Assembly (NCBI RefSeq): GCF_007565055.1
Contig: NC_044564.1
Location: 81,116,563 to 81,180,562, forward strand
DNA length: 64,000 nt
Origin: Rhinopithecus roxellana
Taxonomy: Eukaryota; Chordata; Mammalia; Primates; Cercopithecidae
Reading direction: 5' to 3'
How positions within the stretch are numbered: position 1 is the stretch's first letter; the number at the start of each line of letters is the position of its first letter. The notes under the pieces are model-generated. The model had not been told where the DNA came from, made no database searches, and saw only the letters and a program-made list of their open reading frames with translations. Made by a program: the position numbers and the translations under genes. Of this stretch, positions 34,680 to 46,741 are shown piece after piece.

Positions 34680-36030
34680 CTACTAATAAAGATAGTGTGT
34701 AAGTGGCATAGGGATAGAAAACTGGCTGATGAAATAGAACAGAAAATCAAGAAGTAAACTTATGCATTCATATTTAAGTACAGCAGAAGTGGCCTGTCTT
34801 ATCAGTAAGAAAATGTGGGAGGATTCAAAAAATGGAACAGGAAAAATGGCTATCTGCAAAAATAAAATCATCTCCAGATAAATTAAGGACTTGAATATTA
34901 AAAACAAACTGTGAGCATCTTAGTAGAACATATTGGTGAACATATTTTAAGCACAAAAAAACACTGACAATATTTAACAATATTAAAATTAAGAAATTTG
35001 GCTTGTCAAAAATAATCGTAAGTGAAAACATGTTATAAATGGGGAGAAGTAATCAGCAATAAACACAGCCAATAAGGACATTTTATGAAGACTAGCTAAA
35101 GAAATACAAATTAGTAGATAAAACATCGGCAACTCAAAGAAAAAAACATGGGGCAAATGCATGAAAAGGCATTTCACATCAGAGGAAACACATATGTCTA
35201 GTAAACATGTTATAAGATGTTTGACCTCATCCAAAGTGAGGGCAATGTAAATCAAGACTACTATGAGGTTTCACATTAGTCACATTATATTGGCAAAAAG
35301 TTAAAAAGCTTTAGTGTATGCAGTGTATGAGAGATATAAACCTTATATCTCTTATAAATTGCTTGTGGGGCTGTAAAATGCTAAAGCCACTTTCACATTA
35401 TCTTATCAGTTTAGATGTTGACACACTCCATGAACCAACCAACAATTCTAATTCTATCTATAAAGCCGAGAGAAACTCAGATGCATGTATATCAGAAGAC
35501 ATATAGAATGTTTATAGCAACACTGTTCACAACAGCAAAACCTTAGAAATAACACGTATGCTCATCAACAGGAGAGTTGATGAATATATTGCTTATTTAT
35601 ATGACGGAATATGGAAAAACAATCAATTTGAACAAATTATAGCAAAATTTATTATATAATAAACATGAATAGTATATTATTAAATGAAAAATTATCTTAA
35701 ATTGTTATCCATAGCAATGTATGCTTTTTAATAAAGTTAAAAACAACTAAAATCATATGCTCTATTGAAACATATGAGTTTAAAAAAAACATAAAAAGGA
35801 AAGTAAGAGAATGATGAACTCAAGAATGCAGATAATGATTTCTTTGGATGAAAGAGATCGAGGAAGCAGGTGTGATGGAGGAAGCAGAGGTGAAGACCGT
35901 AAAGCTAGAAATGAATTATAGTCAAGAACTTGACCTTCATTTTGGGTAGTATGTTCACAAATGTTTATTACATTAACGTGAACAATCACATAAGTTTCAA
36001 TAACATATGCATACATACATAAAACAAGGC
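34680..36030 (+). mobile_element. Old L1 (L1M type) ORF2 end and 3' UTR
   Basis: In order: AGTGGCATAGGGATAGAAAA, AATGGCTATCTGCAAAAATA, GCAAATGCATGAAAAGGCAT, ATGTAAATCAAGACTACTAT, TTTATAGCAACACTGTTCAC, CTCATCAACAGGAGAGTTGA and a 3' UTR-like stretch. This is the downstream ORF2 region and tail of a diverged L1. Minus-strand frames over 34683-35255 are shadows. Confidence 0.8.
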
Positions 36031-36860
36031 CATGTATGGACCAATTAGATTATTGTTAATCCAAGTCTGGGCACTGAGATCTTTAAAAATTTTAGAAAGT
36101 AACATGTTTGCTCATGCTGGTTCTCTAAGTCTTTTAGAAAATCGAAATTAAGCTTTTTTGGCATATCTTCCCTCTGGTATGTGTTCATAATATCTTGAAT
36201 ACGGATATGAATTTTGGTTGCACTGATATTTGAAAGTTTATTAGAGATACAAAGAGACTTACATGACTCTTTAGCTGCAATCTACTATTCACGCATACTG
36301 ATAAAACAACAGAGTGTTGTCTTGAATGTGCAAAGGTCCAATGGAGGGGTTTGTGTAATGTCTGATTCCAGTTCTCTGGGATTTTAAGGCAGAATCAGGA
36401 ATGGAGGAGGGAGACTAGTGCCAGGAAGAGGCAGAAATTCAGGGTAGATGAGGCAGCTTGATGCGGCAAAGGGTCAAAGCAGAACAAAGCCAGAATTCCA
36501 AATGTTGTGGCCATCTTTCCTTAGTTAGATACCATTTCTTTCTCTAAAAATTTAGATATATAATCTTTGCTTCCATACCAACCCACAGCATTTTTAATTA
36601 GTAAAAATTGTCCTAATATACAAAGAATAGAGAACACGGATGTGAATTTGAAATTGCTTGCTTTTCTGAAAATGACTAAACTTTATACCAATATATAAAT
36701 ATTCATTCCTAAGAATTCCATATAGCAATTATTATAGTTTCTCTGATACCCCAATTAATAGGAATAACTTTAGCATAGTTCCTACACATTAATTAACTTT
36801 CAGGTATTATCCAGACTGTTTTCCTGTACTGACATCCACAGCCATGCTTCCCCCTTGAGA
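36031..36860. other. Unassigned DNA
   Basis: No recognised gene or repeat. The 36.30-36.50 kb part is slightly GC-richer but shows no known motif. Confidence 0.4.
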
Positions 36861-36864
36861 GGTA

Positions 36865-37115
36865 CTAGAGTGTAAACAGTGAGGGTGCGGATGCAGGAAT
36901 CAGGCAGACCTGGGTTCATCCTTGGCTCTGCCATTTAGCTATTTGGTGTTAAGCAAGTAATTTAGCTTTTCTGTACTCTGGTTTCTTGATCTGAAATGTC
37001 AAGATGATAATAATAATAATAATAGTATGTATTTGATTTTTTGCATGTTTACAAGATTAGAAGTAATAGATGTTGAGCACTTAGCAGAGAGAAAGAGCTG
37101 AACATAGGACAATTA
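36865..37115 (+). mobile_element. MIR SINE, near full length
   Basis: Contains CAGGCAGACCTGGGTTCATC, TTGGCTCTGCCATTTAGCTA, AGCAAGTAATTTAGCTTTTC, a drifted CATCTGTAAAATGGG region and TGAGCACTTAGCAGAG. Its AATAATAATAATAATAG is the usual MIR GATAATAATA tract, slightly expanded. Confidence 0.85.
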
Positions 37116-37749
37116 ATAAAGGATGTATTTAAATATAATTTTGTTCCAAGAAATGCTTATATAAAGATATTTTGTTCTATAGATTTATCCTAAACTTTGA
37201 GAGACTAGTTTTCTACCTGAGAGAGGCCAAACTCAAAATCCTTCTCACTTTAGAAAATAAGCTATAGAAACAGATTCTCAGTGGAATTGTATGTGTTTGG
37301 AAAAGTATACATCAAACTAAAAATGATTAACTGAATAAAGAAAGAACACACTTGTTTTTATTTCTTGACGGGATATCAACAACTCTGAGTATAACTGTGT
37401 GATCCTTTTCACTAATACTCTGTTGATTCCTGTCAAAGCAGAAGAACATGTGCTAGGCTGGTGTTGATGATTCACCCAGATTGCTTAAACATCAATTTTT
37501 CAGGCACTTCTTATTACTTCTCTGTACTTTTCCCTGTGCAATTTTGAAACGGCTTCTATATTTTTTCTTTCCCCTCAGTTAAAAGCAAAACAAAAAAACA
37601 AATTCAAACACCCCCCTTCCAAACAAAATACCTTGGAAAATGTACTTGTGCAGCATGATATAACCAAAAACTTAGATATCTGTAATTCTTTAAAAAAATA
37701 GTATAGTCTGAAGGTTAAGAAACATTTGAAAATTATGGAATATTCACTT
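37116..37749. other. Unassigned DNA
   Basis: No recognised feature. The 70-codon minus frame at 37575-37787 runs into L1 sequence and has no domain. Confidence 0.4.
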
Positions 37750-39893
37750 TTCTCTGCAGCCTCACCAGCACCTGTTGTTTTTTTCACTTTTTAATAATAG
37801 CAATTCTGACTAATTTGAGATGGTATCTCATTGTGGTTTTTATTTGCATTTCTCTAATGACTGGTGATGCTGAGCTATGTATGTTGGCTCCTTGTATGTT
37901 TTCTTTTGAGAAGTGTTTATTCATGTCCTTTGTCCATTTTTAAAATGGGGTTATTTGCCTTTTGCTTGTTGATTTTTTTAAGTTCTCTATAGATTCTGGA
38001 TATTAGGCCTTTGTCAGATACATAGTTTGCTAATATCTTCTCCCATTCTGTAGGTTGTTTGTTCTGTTGATAGTTTCTTTTGCTATGCAGAAGCGCTTTA
38101 GTTTATTTGGTCTCACCTGTCTATTCTTTTGTTGTTGCTGCAATTGCTTTTGAGGACTTAGTTGAAAATTTTTTGCCAAGGTCAGTGTTCAGAAGAGTAT
38201 TTCCTAGGTTGTCTTTCAGGATTTTTATAGTTTGATGTCTTACATTTAAATATTTAATCCATTTTGAGTTAATTTTTGCATATGGTGAAAAGTAGGGGTC
38301 TAGCTTTGATCTTCTGCACATGGCTAACCAGTTATCCCAGTACTTTTTATTGAGTAGGGATTTTTTCCTCATTGCTTGTTTTTGTCAGCCTTGTCAAAGA
38401 TCACCTTGTAGGTGTGTGGCTTTATTTCTGAGTTTTCTATTCTGTTCCATTGGTCTATGTGTCTGTTTATTTTGTTTTCGTTTTTGTTTTAAACCAGTAC
38501 CAGGCTGATTTCGTTCCTGTGGCTTTATAATATAGTTTGAAGTTGGGTAATGTGATGCCTTTGGCTTTATTCTTTTTGCTTAGGATCGCTTTGGCTATTC
38601 AGACTCTTTTTTGGTTACATATGAATTTTAGAATAGTTTTTAAAAATTTTTGTTGATTGATATTGGTGGTTTAATAGTAATAGCATTGAATCTGAAAATT
38701 GCTTTGGGCAGTATGGCCATTTTTACAATATTGATTCTTCCTATCCATAATAAGCATACAGTATTTTTCCATTTGGCAGTTTTTGTAGTTCTCCTTGTAG
38801 AGATCTTTCACCTCCTAGGTTAGCTGTATTCCTAGGTATTTCATTTTTTTGTGGCTATTGTTTATAGGATTGTGTTCTTGATTTCACTCTCAGTCTGGTC
38901 ATTATTGGTGTATGGAAATGCTACTGATTTTTGTACATTGGTTTTGTATCCTGAAACTTTACTAAAGTTGTTTATAAATTCTAGGAACCTTTTGGTAGAG
39001 TCTTTAATATTTTCCAGGTATAGAATCATATCGTCAGTGAAAAGAAATTGTTTGACTGCTTCTCTTCTTATTTTGATGACTTTTATTTCTTTCTCTTGCC
39101 TGATTGTTCTTGTTAGAACTTCCAGTACTACGTTGAATAGGAGTGGTGAGAGTGGGCATCCTTGTCTTGTTCCAGTTCTCCAGGGGAATGGTTAGAGTTT
39201 TTGCCCATTCAATATGATATTGGCTGTGGGTTTATCATAGATGACTCTTACTAGTTTTCTTTTTTTCAAGACAGGGTTTCACTCTGTCACCTAGACTGGA
39301 GTGCAGTGTGATGATCACCACTAACCACAGCCTTGACCTCCTGGGCTCCAGTGATCCTCCCACTTACGCCCCCCAAGTAGCTGGGACTACAGGTGTGGAC
39401 CACCACACCCAGCTAATTTTTGTATTTTTGGTGTAGACAGTGTTTTACCATGTTTCCTAGGCTGATCCTGTGCTCCTCAGCTCAAGCAATCTGCTCCCTC
39501 AACCTCCCAAAATTTTGGGATTACAGGCGTGAGCCACCACACCCAGTCTGCTCTTATTATATTGAGGTATATTTATTTGGTACCTAGTCTGTTGAAGGTT
39601 TCTTATCATGAAGGGATATTGTACTTTATTAAAACCTTTTACTGCATCTATTGAGATGACCATATGGTTTTGCTTTTGATTCTGTTTATGTGGTGAATCA
39701 TTAAATTGGTAAATAATGTAGTAAATCAATAAAATAAATGATAAATCAACATTTATTGATATGCCTATGTTGAATCAGCTTTGCATACAGGAATAAAGCC
39801 TACTTGATCATGGTATATTAATTTTGATGTGCTGCTGGATTCAATTTGCTAGTATTTTGTTGAGGATTTTTGTGTCTATGTTCATAAGGGATA
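37750..39893 (-). mobile_element. L1 ORF2 segment, inverted 5' part of a twin-primed L1
   Basis: Reverse complement of the reverse-transcriptase and carboxyl parts of L1 ORF2. Landmarks are TTTGAGATGGTATCTCATTG, TTCTCTATAGATTCTGGATA, CCAGTACCAGGCTGATTTCG, GGGCATCCTTGTCTTGTTCC and TGTGTCTATGTTCATAAGGG. It is interrupted by an Alu at 39.26-39.55 kb. It joins directly to a plus-strand L1 3' end at 39893/39894, and the two pieces meet in ORF2 with only some 60 bases of consensus missing between them. That is the signature of 5' inversion by twin priming. Several frames here (for example 38121-38372 and 38851-39195) are broken ORF2 or its shadow. Confidence 0.93.
39256..39548 (-). mobile_element. 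Old Alu (AluJ-like), reverse, inside the L1
   Basis: Starts with a drifted T tail (TTTTCTTTTTTTCAAGACAG) and ends GAGCCACCACACCCAG. J-like changes are CCTTGACCTCCTGGGCTC and CTCAAGCAATCTGCTCCC. Diverged flanks GACTCTTACTAG and TGCTCTTATTAT look like a decayed target duplication. It inserted into the already inverted L1. Confidence 0.88.
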
Positions 39894-40487
39894 GTCCAGC
39901 CACTGTGGAAAGCAGTTTGTGGATTTCTCAAATAACTTAAAACAGAGCCCCCATTCAACCCAGCATTCCCATTACTGGGTATATACCCAGAAGAAAATAA
40001 TTCTACCAAAAAGACACTTGCACTTGTATGTTCATCACTGCATTCATCATAATAACGAAGACATAGAATCAACCCAGGTGTCCATCAATGATGGAATGGG
40101 TAAAGAAAATGTTATACATATACATCATGGAATACTGTGGAGCCATAAAAAAGAACGAAATCATGTTCTCTACAGCAACATGGATGGAGCTGGAGGTCAT
40201 AATCCTAGGCAAATTAATACAGGAACAGAAAACCAAATATTTCATGTTTTCGCTTGTAAGTGGGAGCTAAACATTGAGTACACATGGACATAAACATGGG
40301 AACAGTAGACACTGTGGACTACTAGAGGGTGAAGTGGGGACTGGTTACAAAACTACCTATCAGGTACTGTGCTTAATACCTGGGAGATGGGATCTGTACT
40401 CCAAACCTCAGCATCATGCAATAATTCCAATGTAACAAATCTGTACATGTACCCTCTATATCTAAAATAAAAGTTGAAACAGAAAGA
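39894..40487 (+). mobile_element. L1 3' end, plus-strand part of the twin-primed L1
   Basis: From GTCCAGCCACTGTGGAAAGC through CCATTACTGGGTATATACCC, GGAATACTGTGGAGCCATAA and ATGTAACAAATCTGTACATG to AAAATAAAAGTTGAAAC. This is the end of ORF2, the 3' UTR and a decayed tail. Together with 37750-39893 it forms one insertion. The 124-codon frame at 39919-40293 is the ORF2 carboxyl end, not a gene. Confidence 0.93.
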
Positions 40488-40933
40488 TAGAAATGTTGGA
40501 AATTTCCAGGAAATACTAGTTTATTGCCATCACTAGACCGAATAAGTTTATTATCCCAAAACTGGAGTATTCTCAATCCCTCTAACGGTCCACCTAAGAG
40601 AGATACTGATTCCTATGACTCATAGTTATTGATACCCTTAATTAGCATTTTTGCCTGAGAACCAATTTATGTAAAATAAAACTAAAATAAAGTGACAGTT
40701 AACAAAATATTTTAAAAATATATCTTTAAAAAATGATAAATGATCATTTAAATATATCTAAACACTACAATAGAATAAAAAAAACCCACCAATACCAAGA
40801 GAGCATATCGTTTAACAGGAAACAAAAACATATTCAATTCTCTTTTACTTTACTAATTCCCAAAGGGAAAGACTAAATGTATACAACTCCAACTAATTAT
40901 TTTATTGTACAAAGTATTTCCAATGGGAAAACA

Positions 40934-40976
<43 letters not shown>

Positions 40977-41340
40977 CATATTAGAAAATTAGCAAGAAGG
41001 AGGCAGCTTTCTAAACTCTCATACTGAAATTTAATTAAAGACCATATTCTGAGCTCCATTTGACTCATGGATCACCAGTTGGTCACAGCTGATATAAACC
41101 TATAGATTACACATAATATTATTTGTTCTTATTTCCAATTCTGCTTGTATGTTTAATTAAGTAAGTTCCACTGCAAGTTAGGACTAGCAGCCTCAAGGTT
41201 TACCCTTTGATTTCAGTCAACTTAGTGATAGGTTTTCCATAGGAACAGGGCTCTGAGGATCCCTAGACACAGCCCACAGTTCAAATGAAGTCTGCAATTG
41301 TGTGCTACTGTGTACTTTGGAAACATATCTTTTAACCATC
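40488..41340. other. Unassigned DNA around a (GT)n repeat
   Basis: Nothing else recognised apart from the GT microsatellite listed separately. Confidence 0.45.
40936..40974. repeat. (GT)n microsatellite
   Basis: About 19 uninterrupted GT units. Confidence 0.97.
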
Positions 41341-41344
41341 CTCT

Positions 41345-41562
41345 AGACCCTGGTTTTGCAACTTCAGAACTATTGACAGTTTAGATCAGATAGTTTTGGG
41401 TCTGAGTTGAGGGGAGTGGTGTTTTGACAATCATTTAGCCATATTCCTGGTTTCTACCCACTAATTGCTAGTACCACAAGCATTTTAGTGACAACCAAAA
41501 ATGCCTCCAGTCACTGTTAAATGTCTCTAAGGGGCAAAATTAACCCAAATTAAGAACCACTG
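41345..41562 (-). mobile_element. MER20 (hAT-Charlie, non-autonomous), reverse
   Basis: Reverse-oriented MER20: GGTTTTGCAACTTCAGAACT, GCCATATTCCTGGTTTCTAC, CCCACTAATTGCTAGTACCA, TGACAACCAAAAATGCCTCC, GGGGCAAAATTAACCC and the terminal repeat AAGAACCACTG. It is near full length. Confidence 0.88.
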
Positions 41563-44213
41563 TTCTCACCCTTAACTTTGTTGATGATCCCAAGTTCTTA
41601 CCTTTTTAACAATATATCAAATATTGTGTATCTTTAAAATGTATGAAATTCCATTCTAACACATGGGACTTGGTTGTTTATTTGTTAATCCTTTGGATAG
41701 GTGCTTTGAGGAATGTACATGGTTGGGCTCATTGAAAATATAAAATTTCATTCCTAATAGTCATAACATTAAAGTTTAATGTGAGGAACATTTACCATTG
41801 TCCCTTCTGAAGGACTCTGAGTATAAGGCATACTGAAAACACAACACTTAGCCAAGCAAAAATCCTACCTCTTGAAGAACCAGACTCCTTAAGAAAATAA
41901 TGTTCTAATTTCACCCTAAGGAAATATAACTAAAAATTTTGTCCTAAGAATGTGGGCAGCAAGCGGTAACTTAAAATTATTGAAAGATCAAGCCCTAGCC
42001 TTTTCTCTATTGGAGTTTCTGTTTAAAGGAGAATGTGTAAGGCCTTTAAAATATTTAAGAGGTCTCTAAAAGAAGGAAGTAGAGAGAAACAAATCATGAC
42101 TATAAAACTCTCAGGCTGATTAAGTCAGAGCTGAGGAAGCATTTTATTTCCTCTCTGAAGTCCTAATCTTTTTCTCCTAATTCTATTTTCTTAGGCTGAT
42201 ATGCTTTAAACTCCAGATCACCTAAGTCCTGATTTACTAATTGTCTATTCCATTTTTTCAATCACCCTTTCTTCTCTAGTGTATCACTTCTGACAACCTC
42301 TCCTTTTCCTACTCATTTAACCTCAGAAGTGTGATGTAGATCCAGGATTCTATTAGAGAATAAGACAACATATTACTAAACTAACCAACCAAATAAGTGT
42401 ACTATGTATTTTTTACTGCTCTAAATATAGTTATTAGCAGAATATCTCATTTTTTTAAACCAGGAGGTGTGCTATATATTTAAAACAAAAATATTAACAA
42501 ATATGGTACTTATCACTTAATGAATACATGATTTTGAGCAATTCCTTTATTTCTCTGAACTTCAATTGTTTTGTTGGTCAGTTGGATAATTGGGATAAAT
42601 GAGAAAAAGTAAAAACTTTTCGAAGTTATACATACTCGTTTTGCATATAATAAATGCAAAAACATCAGCCCTTAGTAGGTATTCAAGAAGGAAGTCTCCC
42701 ATTTCCAGTATCTTCTACAAGGAAAATAATTTATGATTTCATAAACCTCTGCGCTGGCTTTTGACTGAAAATTATTCACTTCTAATTTCAGGGAAAGTAT
42801 ATTGAAGCCAGTACCAGCACTTTGATTCCCAAAGCAAAAACTGACTGCTGAAACCGTCAAGTGACAGTGAGTGATTCAACCTTCTTTTTACTGGATTATT
42901 TTCTGGTTAAGTTAACACACATTTCAAAACTTACCCAGAATCGCTGCCTCTTGGCTTTGACACAGAACTTAAAGTGATGCTGTTTCAGGGGAAACTGAAA
43001 TGCAAAGGATGTTATGTTGCATTTACTTTAAGGTTCATTCACTCTGACTTTTACATGACTTGTTAGACATTAGCCTCCCTGTTTTGGAAAGGCCAGGTAC
43101 ATCAGGGTTAGTGCAGAGGGTGAACACTATTAGTTTGCACTTTGTCACTGTCATCCAGCTGCTGAATGGCTGCGTTTTACATTGCACAGGTAATGAAAGA
43201 TGTCAGAGCTATTTCAGGGAAATGGCTCCTACACAAGTCAAAACTCAACAGAGGACTCATGGTTTCTGATTTTCAGTAAGAAAAAGTTTTTCTGTCTAAG
43301 TCCCTCAAATAGCCAGCATTCAATTTTCAATGAGACTATAGTAATAATTTTCTGTAAGTGCATATTGTTAAACAATTGATGAACTCTATGACAGAATTGG
43401 TTCAGAATTTATTTTAAAATGTAAGTAAATATAAGATAAACTTAAACTTTGCTTCCAATATTTGCTTTAAACTGGATATTAATCAAAACTAAGTATCAGA
43501 ATGAGATGCACATTGTGTTGTTCTTTCTTTTTGTTAACTCGTATGACTGTAAAAACTTAAATAACAGCATGTTTACTCAACACTGTGCTGATCTCACTTG
43601 CACCCATCTAAGCACAGCCCAACAAGCTGCCATAGCCAAACACTGACAGTTCACTGGGGCATTAAGCAAGGATTTTATTTTACTTTATTACATCTTACCA
43701 TACTTTTCATTTTTTATTCCACTATGGTAGGCTCATCTATCTTCCTCTCACACTGCCAGAGGCTACTGGTCTGTAATACAGCTCAGTTGCAAACTCACTC
43801 AGAAGAAAGATCAAATGAGTGAAAATGGAAGCGCACCATAACCACTGTTACCATTCAAACTCATAAAATTTCTGTACCCTTGGGGGGTTTCTTAAGATCC
43901 TAAGTACAGTCTGCAGGGAAGAACATGAATTATATGCAGGGAGATTTGGTTTTCAGTTCTGACCCTGATGTTTACTAGCTGAAAACAGTAATATTTCTGG
44001 TATCAATATTTCCATATTTACACATTAATAATTGGACTAGATACTATGTCACTTATAGCTTAAAATATTATTCATCAAATGATAAGAGACTGTTTAGTTT
44101 TTAAGTAAATAATTGTGTACACGCTCTTTGTTCTCAGTGAAATACAAGCAGATTTTTAAACTCTTGGAATGTTTTGGCAGTGATATCACTTTGTAAGTAA
44201 ATATTGGCTTTTG
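41563..44213. other. Unassigned DNA, the longest stretch without a called repeat on the right half
   Basis: No gene, RNA gene or confident repeat. Frames at 42672-42860, 43060-43269 and 43449-43822 are short with no recognisable domain. It may hold ancient unalignable repeats or conserved non-coding DNA, which cannot be told from one sequence. Confidence 0.4.
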
Positions 44214-45330
44214 TAATGGTTAATTTTATGTGTCAAATTGACTGGAACATGGTTGTTCCTAAATATCTGGCTAAACATTATTTCTGGATGTGTCTCTGAG
44301 AGTGTCTCTGGATGAAATTAGCATTTGATTGTGTAGACTGAGTAAGGCAGATTGCCATCCCCAACGCGGGTGGGCGTTGTACAATCCTCCGAGGGGCTGA
44401 ATGGAATACAAGGGTGGAGGAAGGGAGAATTCACTCTCTTTGCCTGACTTATTGAGCTGCGACATTGTTCTCTCTTGTCCTTGGACTGGGACTCACACCG
44501 TCAGCATTCCTGGTTCTCAGGCCTTTGGACTTGGACTTGAAATACACCAACTTTCCTGGGTCTTCAGTTTATGGACGGCAGATTATGGGGCTCCTCAGCC
44601 TCCGTAATTATGTGAGGCAATTCCTTATAATAAATCTCTTACTAGATATGCAGCTGACCATTGAACAGTGTGGGAGTTAGGTGTGCTGACCGACCCCCAT
44701 GCAGTCAATAATTCACACACAAATTTTTACTCCCTAAAAGCATAATTACTAGTATCCTACTGTTTACTGGAAGCCTCATTGATAACAAAACAGTTGATTA
44801 GCACATTTTTTGTTATATGTATTATATACAGTATTCTTACAGAAAAGTAAGCTAGAGAAAAAATATTATGAAGAAAATCATAAGGAAGAGAAAATATATT
44901 TGTTATTCATTAAGTGGAAGTGGATCTTCATAAATGTCTTCATCCTTATTGTCTTTAAATTAACTAGGCTGAGGAGGAGAAAGAAGAGGAAGGATTGGCT
45001 TTGCTGTCTCAGGGGTGGCAGAGGTGGCAGAGGTGGGGGGGTTGGGCATGGAAGAGATGGCAAGAGAGGTAGGTATACTCGGTGTAACTTTTATTGAAAA
45101 AAATTCATATATAAGAAAACCCACGTAGTTCAACCTCATGTTGTACAAGGATCAATTGCATCTATGTATATATGTGTATGTGTATAAATATAAATATCGA
45201 TATTAAGAAAGAGATATATCAATAAGATATATATGTATGTATATAGACATATATAGTACATATCTAGAAGGAGATATATCCAATTGGATACATACTGTTG
45301 GTTCTGTGTCTCTGGAGAACCCTGACTATA
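44214..45330 (+). mobile_element. Solo ERV LTR split by a Tigger-like element
   Basis: The left part runs from TTAATTTTATGTGTCAAATT through AAACATTATTTCTGGATGTG, TTAGCATTTGATTGTGTAGA and GTGGGCGTTGTACAATCC to GGCAATTCCTTATAATAAAT (polyadenylation-type AATAAAT). The right part (about 45165-45330) has TATAT-rich DNA and ends TTGGTTCTGTGTCTCTGGAG then AACCCTGACTATA. I recognise this as a common mammalian LTR-type interspersed repeat with a TTGGTTCTGTTTCTCTGGAG end, but cannot name the subfamily with confidence. Confidence 0.65.
44649..45162 (+). mobile_element. Tigger-like (TcMar) DNA element inserted in the LTR
   Basis: About 510 bp with inverted ends: TGCAGCTGACCATTGAACAG on the left, and on the right a sequence whose reverse complement is TGCAATTGATCCTTGTACAA. 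Between them are CCTACTGTTTACTGGAAGCC, AAATATATTTGTTATTCATT and AAGTGGAAGTGGATCTTCAT. These are typical of a pogo/Tigger-class element of the kind with CAGTTGACCCTTGAACAA ends. It has no transposase gene. The 95-codon basic frame at 44810-45097 is an accident of its purine-rich interior. Confidence 0.8.
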
Positions 45331-46180
45331 TATTTTTTTCCAAAAAGTGGACTTTTCAAAACTAATGGCAAATTTTTAATTCTTTATATTGGATTATACA
45401 TTTTTCATGTCATTCAAAACAATTTTGCATATATTACCTTATCTTTTATTTATTTTTTCCATTTTTTAAGAAATTTGGGACTCACGCGATATAACTGTTA
45501 AAAATCAACATCTTATCGTGACATACAGTATAGGTGTATAAATATTACTTTGCAGTTTAATAATAGTTGTAATGAGAACCCTTTTGTTGTTACTATCACA
45601 CAGATGAAGTATTAGACCCTTCCTGGAGGTCTTCCTCTGTCCCTTTTCTGTGCCAGTTTCCTCACACCTTCAAACAAACTCTCTCTGTTTTATCTGCTCT
45701 GCCACAAGGAAGCTTTAAGCATTTTTTTCTTTGCTGCAAACACAGTATTAAGCAATGTCAATAGAGTGCACTGGAAGAACTTTGTGGGAGGAAGTGGCTT
45801 CTGATTCCAAAGGCCAAGACGCCTTTGGCTTCTTGCTCCTACTATGTGGTTTGTAAACATGTGCCACCCTGATGATGAGAGGATTCTGAACATGGTGGTT
45901 CCTGGACTCCCTCTTTGCATTTAGAAGCCAATGTTGGCCTTCTTGCACTCCAGAGGGGTATTTCCTGCTTGTCCAGTGATTGTGGACTAACTTTGGCTTG
46001 GAAAACTTAGTAAGCATACTATCCTGTGGGATGCAACTATACCTTCTCCAACGATGAACCCAAAGTCTCGAGAAGGGGTACTCCTTTCCAAGTCTGTCCT
46101 TCCATAACTGCTCTCCCTCAACCCAACAGTATTCTTCAGAATTCTGCCTACATATCTGTAATTACTCCTTTGTTATATAT
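45331..46180. other. Unassigned DNA, possibly an old LTR
   Basis: GC content is slightly higher at 45.6-46.1 kb, with overlapping minus-strand frames (45690-45920 and 45748-46017). The text resembles a decayed retroviral LTR or interior, but no family can be named. No gene is called. Confidence 0.3.
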
Positions 46181-46496
46181 CTTTAGCTCCTGACTGATAA
46201 ACCTTCAAAATCAAAATGCCTTTTCCGATTATCCTCAAGATAGCCACTATTCTGACTCATGTATAAAGATTGTCTTGATTTCCTTTATAGTTTTGTCACC
46301 TATGCATTTATTTTTAAACAACATAGTTTCATTTTTCCTTTTTTAGAAAATTATATAAACTCAGTCTGTAATCTTTTTTTTTTTTGTTATTCAAAATGAT
46401 GTATTTTAGAAACCCTAATGTTGCTGTACATATGGTCTGCTTTATTCACATACCCCCATTGTATTTTCCATGGATTTTTCCCAGTGTTTGACAAGT

Positions 46497-46582
46497 ATGA
46501 GCAATTGCATATATATAATATAATTACATATAATATACATTATTATATTATATATTATATATGTATTATATATAATATATTA
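46497..46582. repeat. (TA)n-rich low-complexity tract
   Basis: TATATAATATAATTACATAT-type alternation running up to the T tail of the Alu monomer. Confidence 0.9.
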
Positions 46583-46741
46583 CTTTTTTTTTTTTTTTTA
46601 GAGTCAGGCTCTCACTCCGTAACTCAAGCTAGAGTGCAGTGGTGCAATCATGGCTAAACGAAGCCCCAAACTCCTGGGCTCAAGCAAACCTCCTGCCTTA
46701 GCCTCCTGAGTAGCTAGAACTACAGGCATGCACCATCACTG
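46583..46741 (-). mobile_element. Alu left-monomer (FLAM/AluJ) fragment, reverse
   Basis: T tract, then GAGTCAGGCTCTCACTCCGT, GTGCAGTGGTGCAATCATGG, AACTCCTGGGCTCAAGCAAA and GCCTCCTGAGTAGCTAGAAC. Only about 140 bases of body are present, corresponding to one Alu arm. Confidence 0.85.

Noticed and set aside
44810..45097. Frame with a basic RRRKKRK stretch and Gly-Arg repeats, like a nucleic-acid-binding tail
   Set aside because: It sits inside a Tigger-like element whose purine-rich interior yields Arg/Lys/Gly codons by composition.
45748..46017. 89-codon minus-strand frame in slightly GC-richer DNA
   Set aside because: No known domain, a second frame overlaps it, and the surrounding DNA looks like a decayed retroviral repeat.
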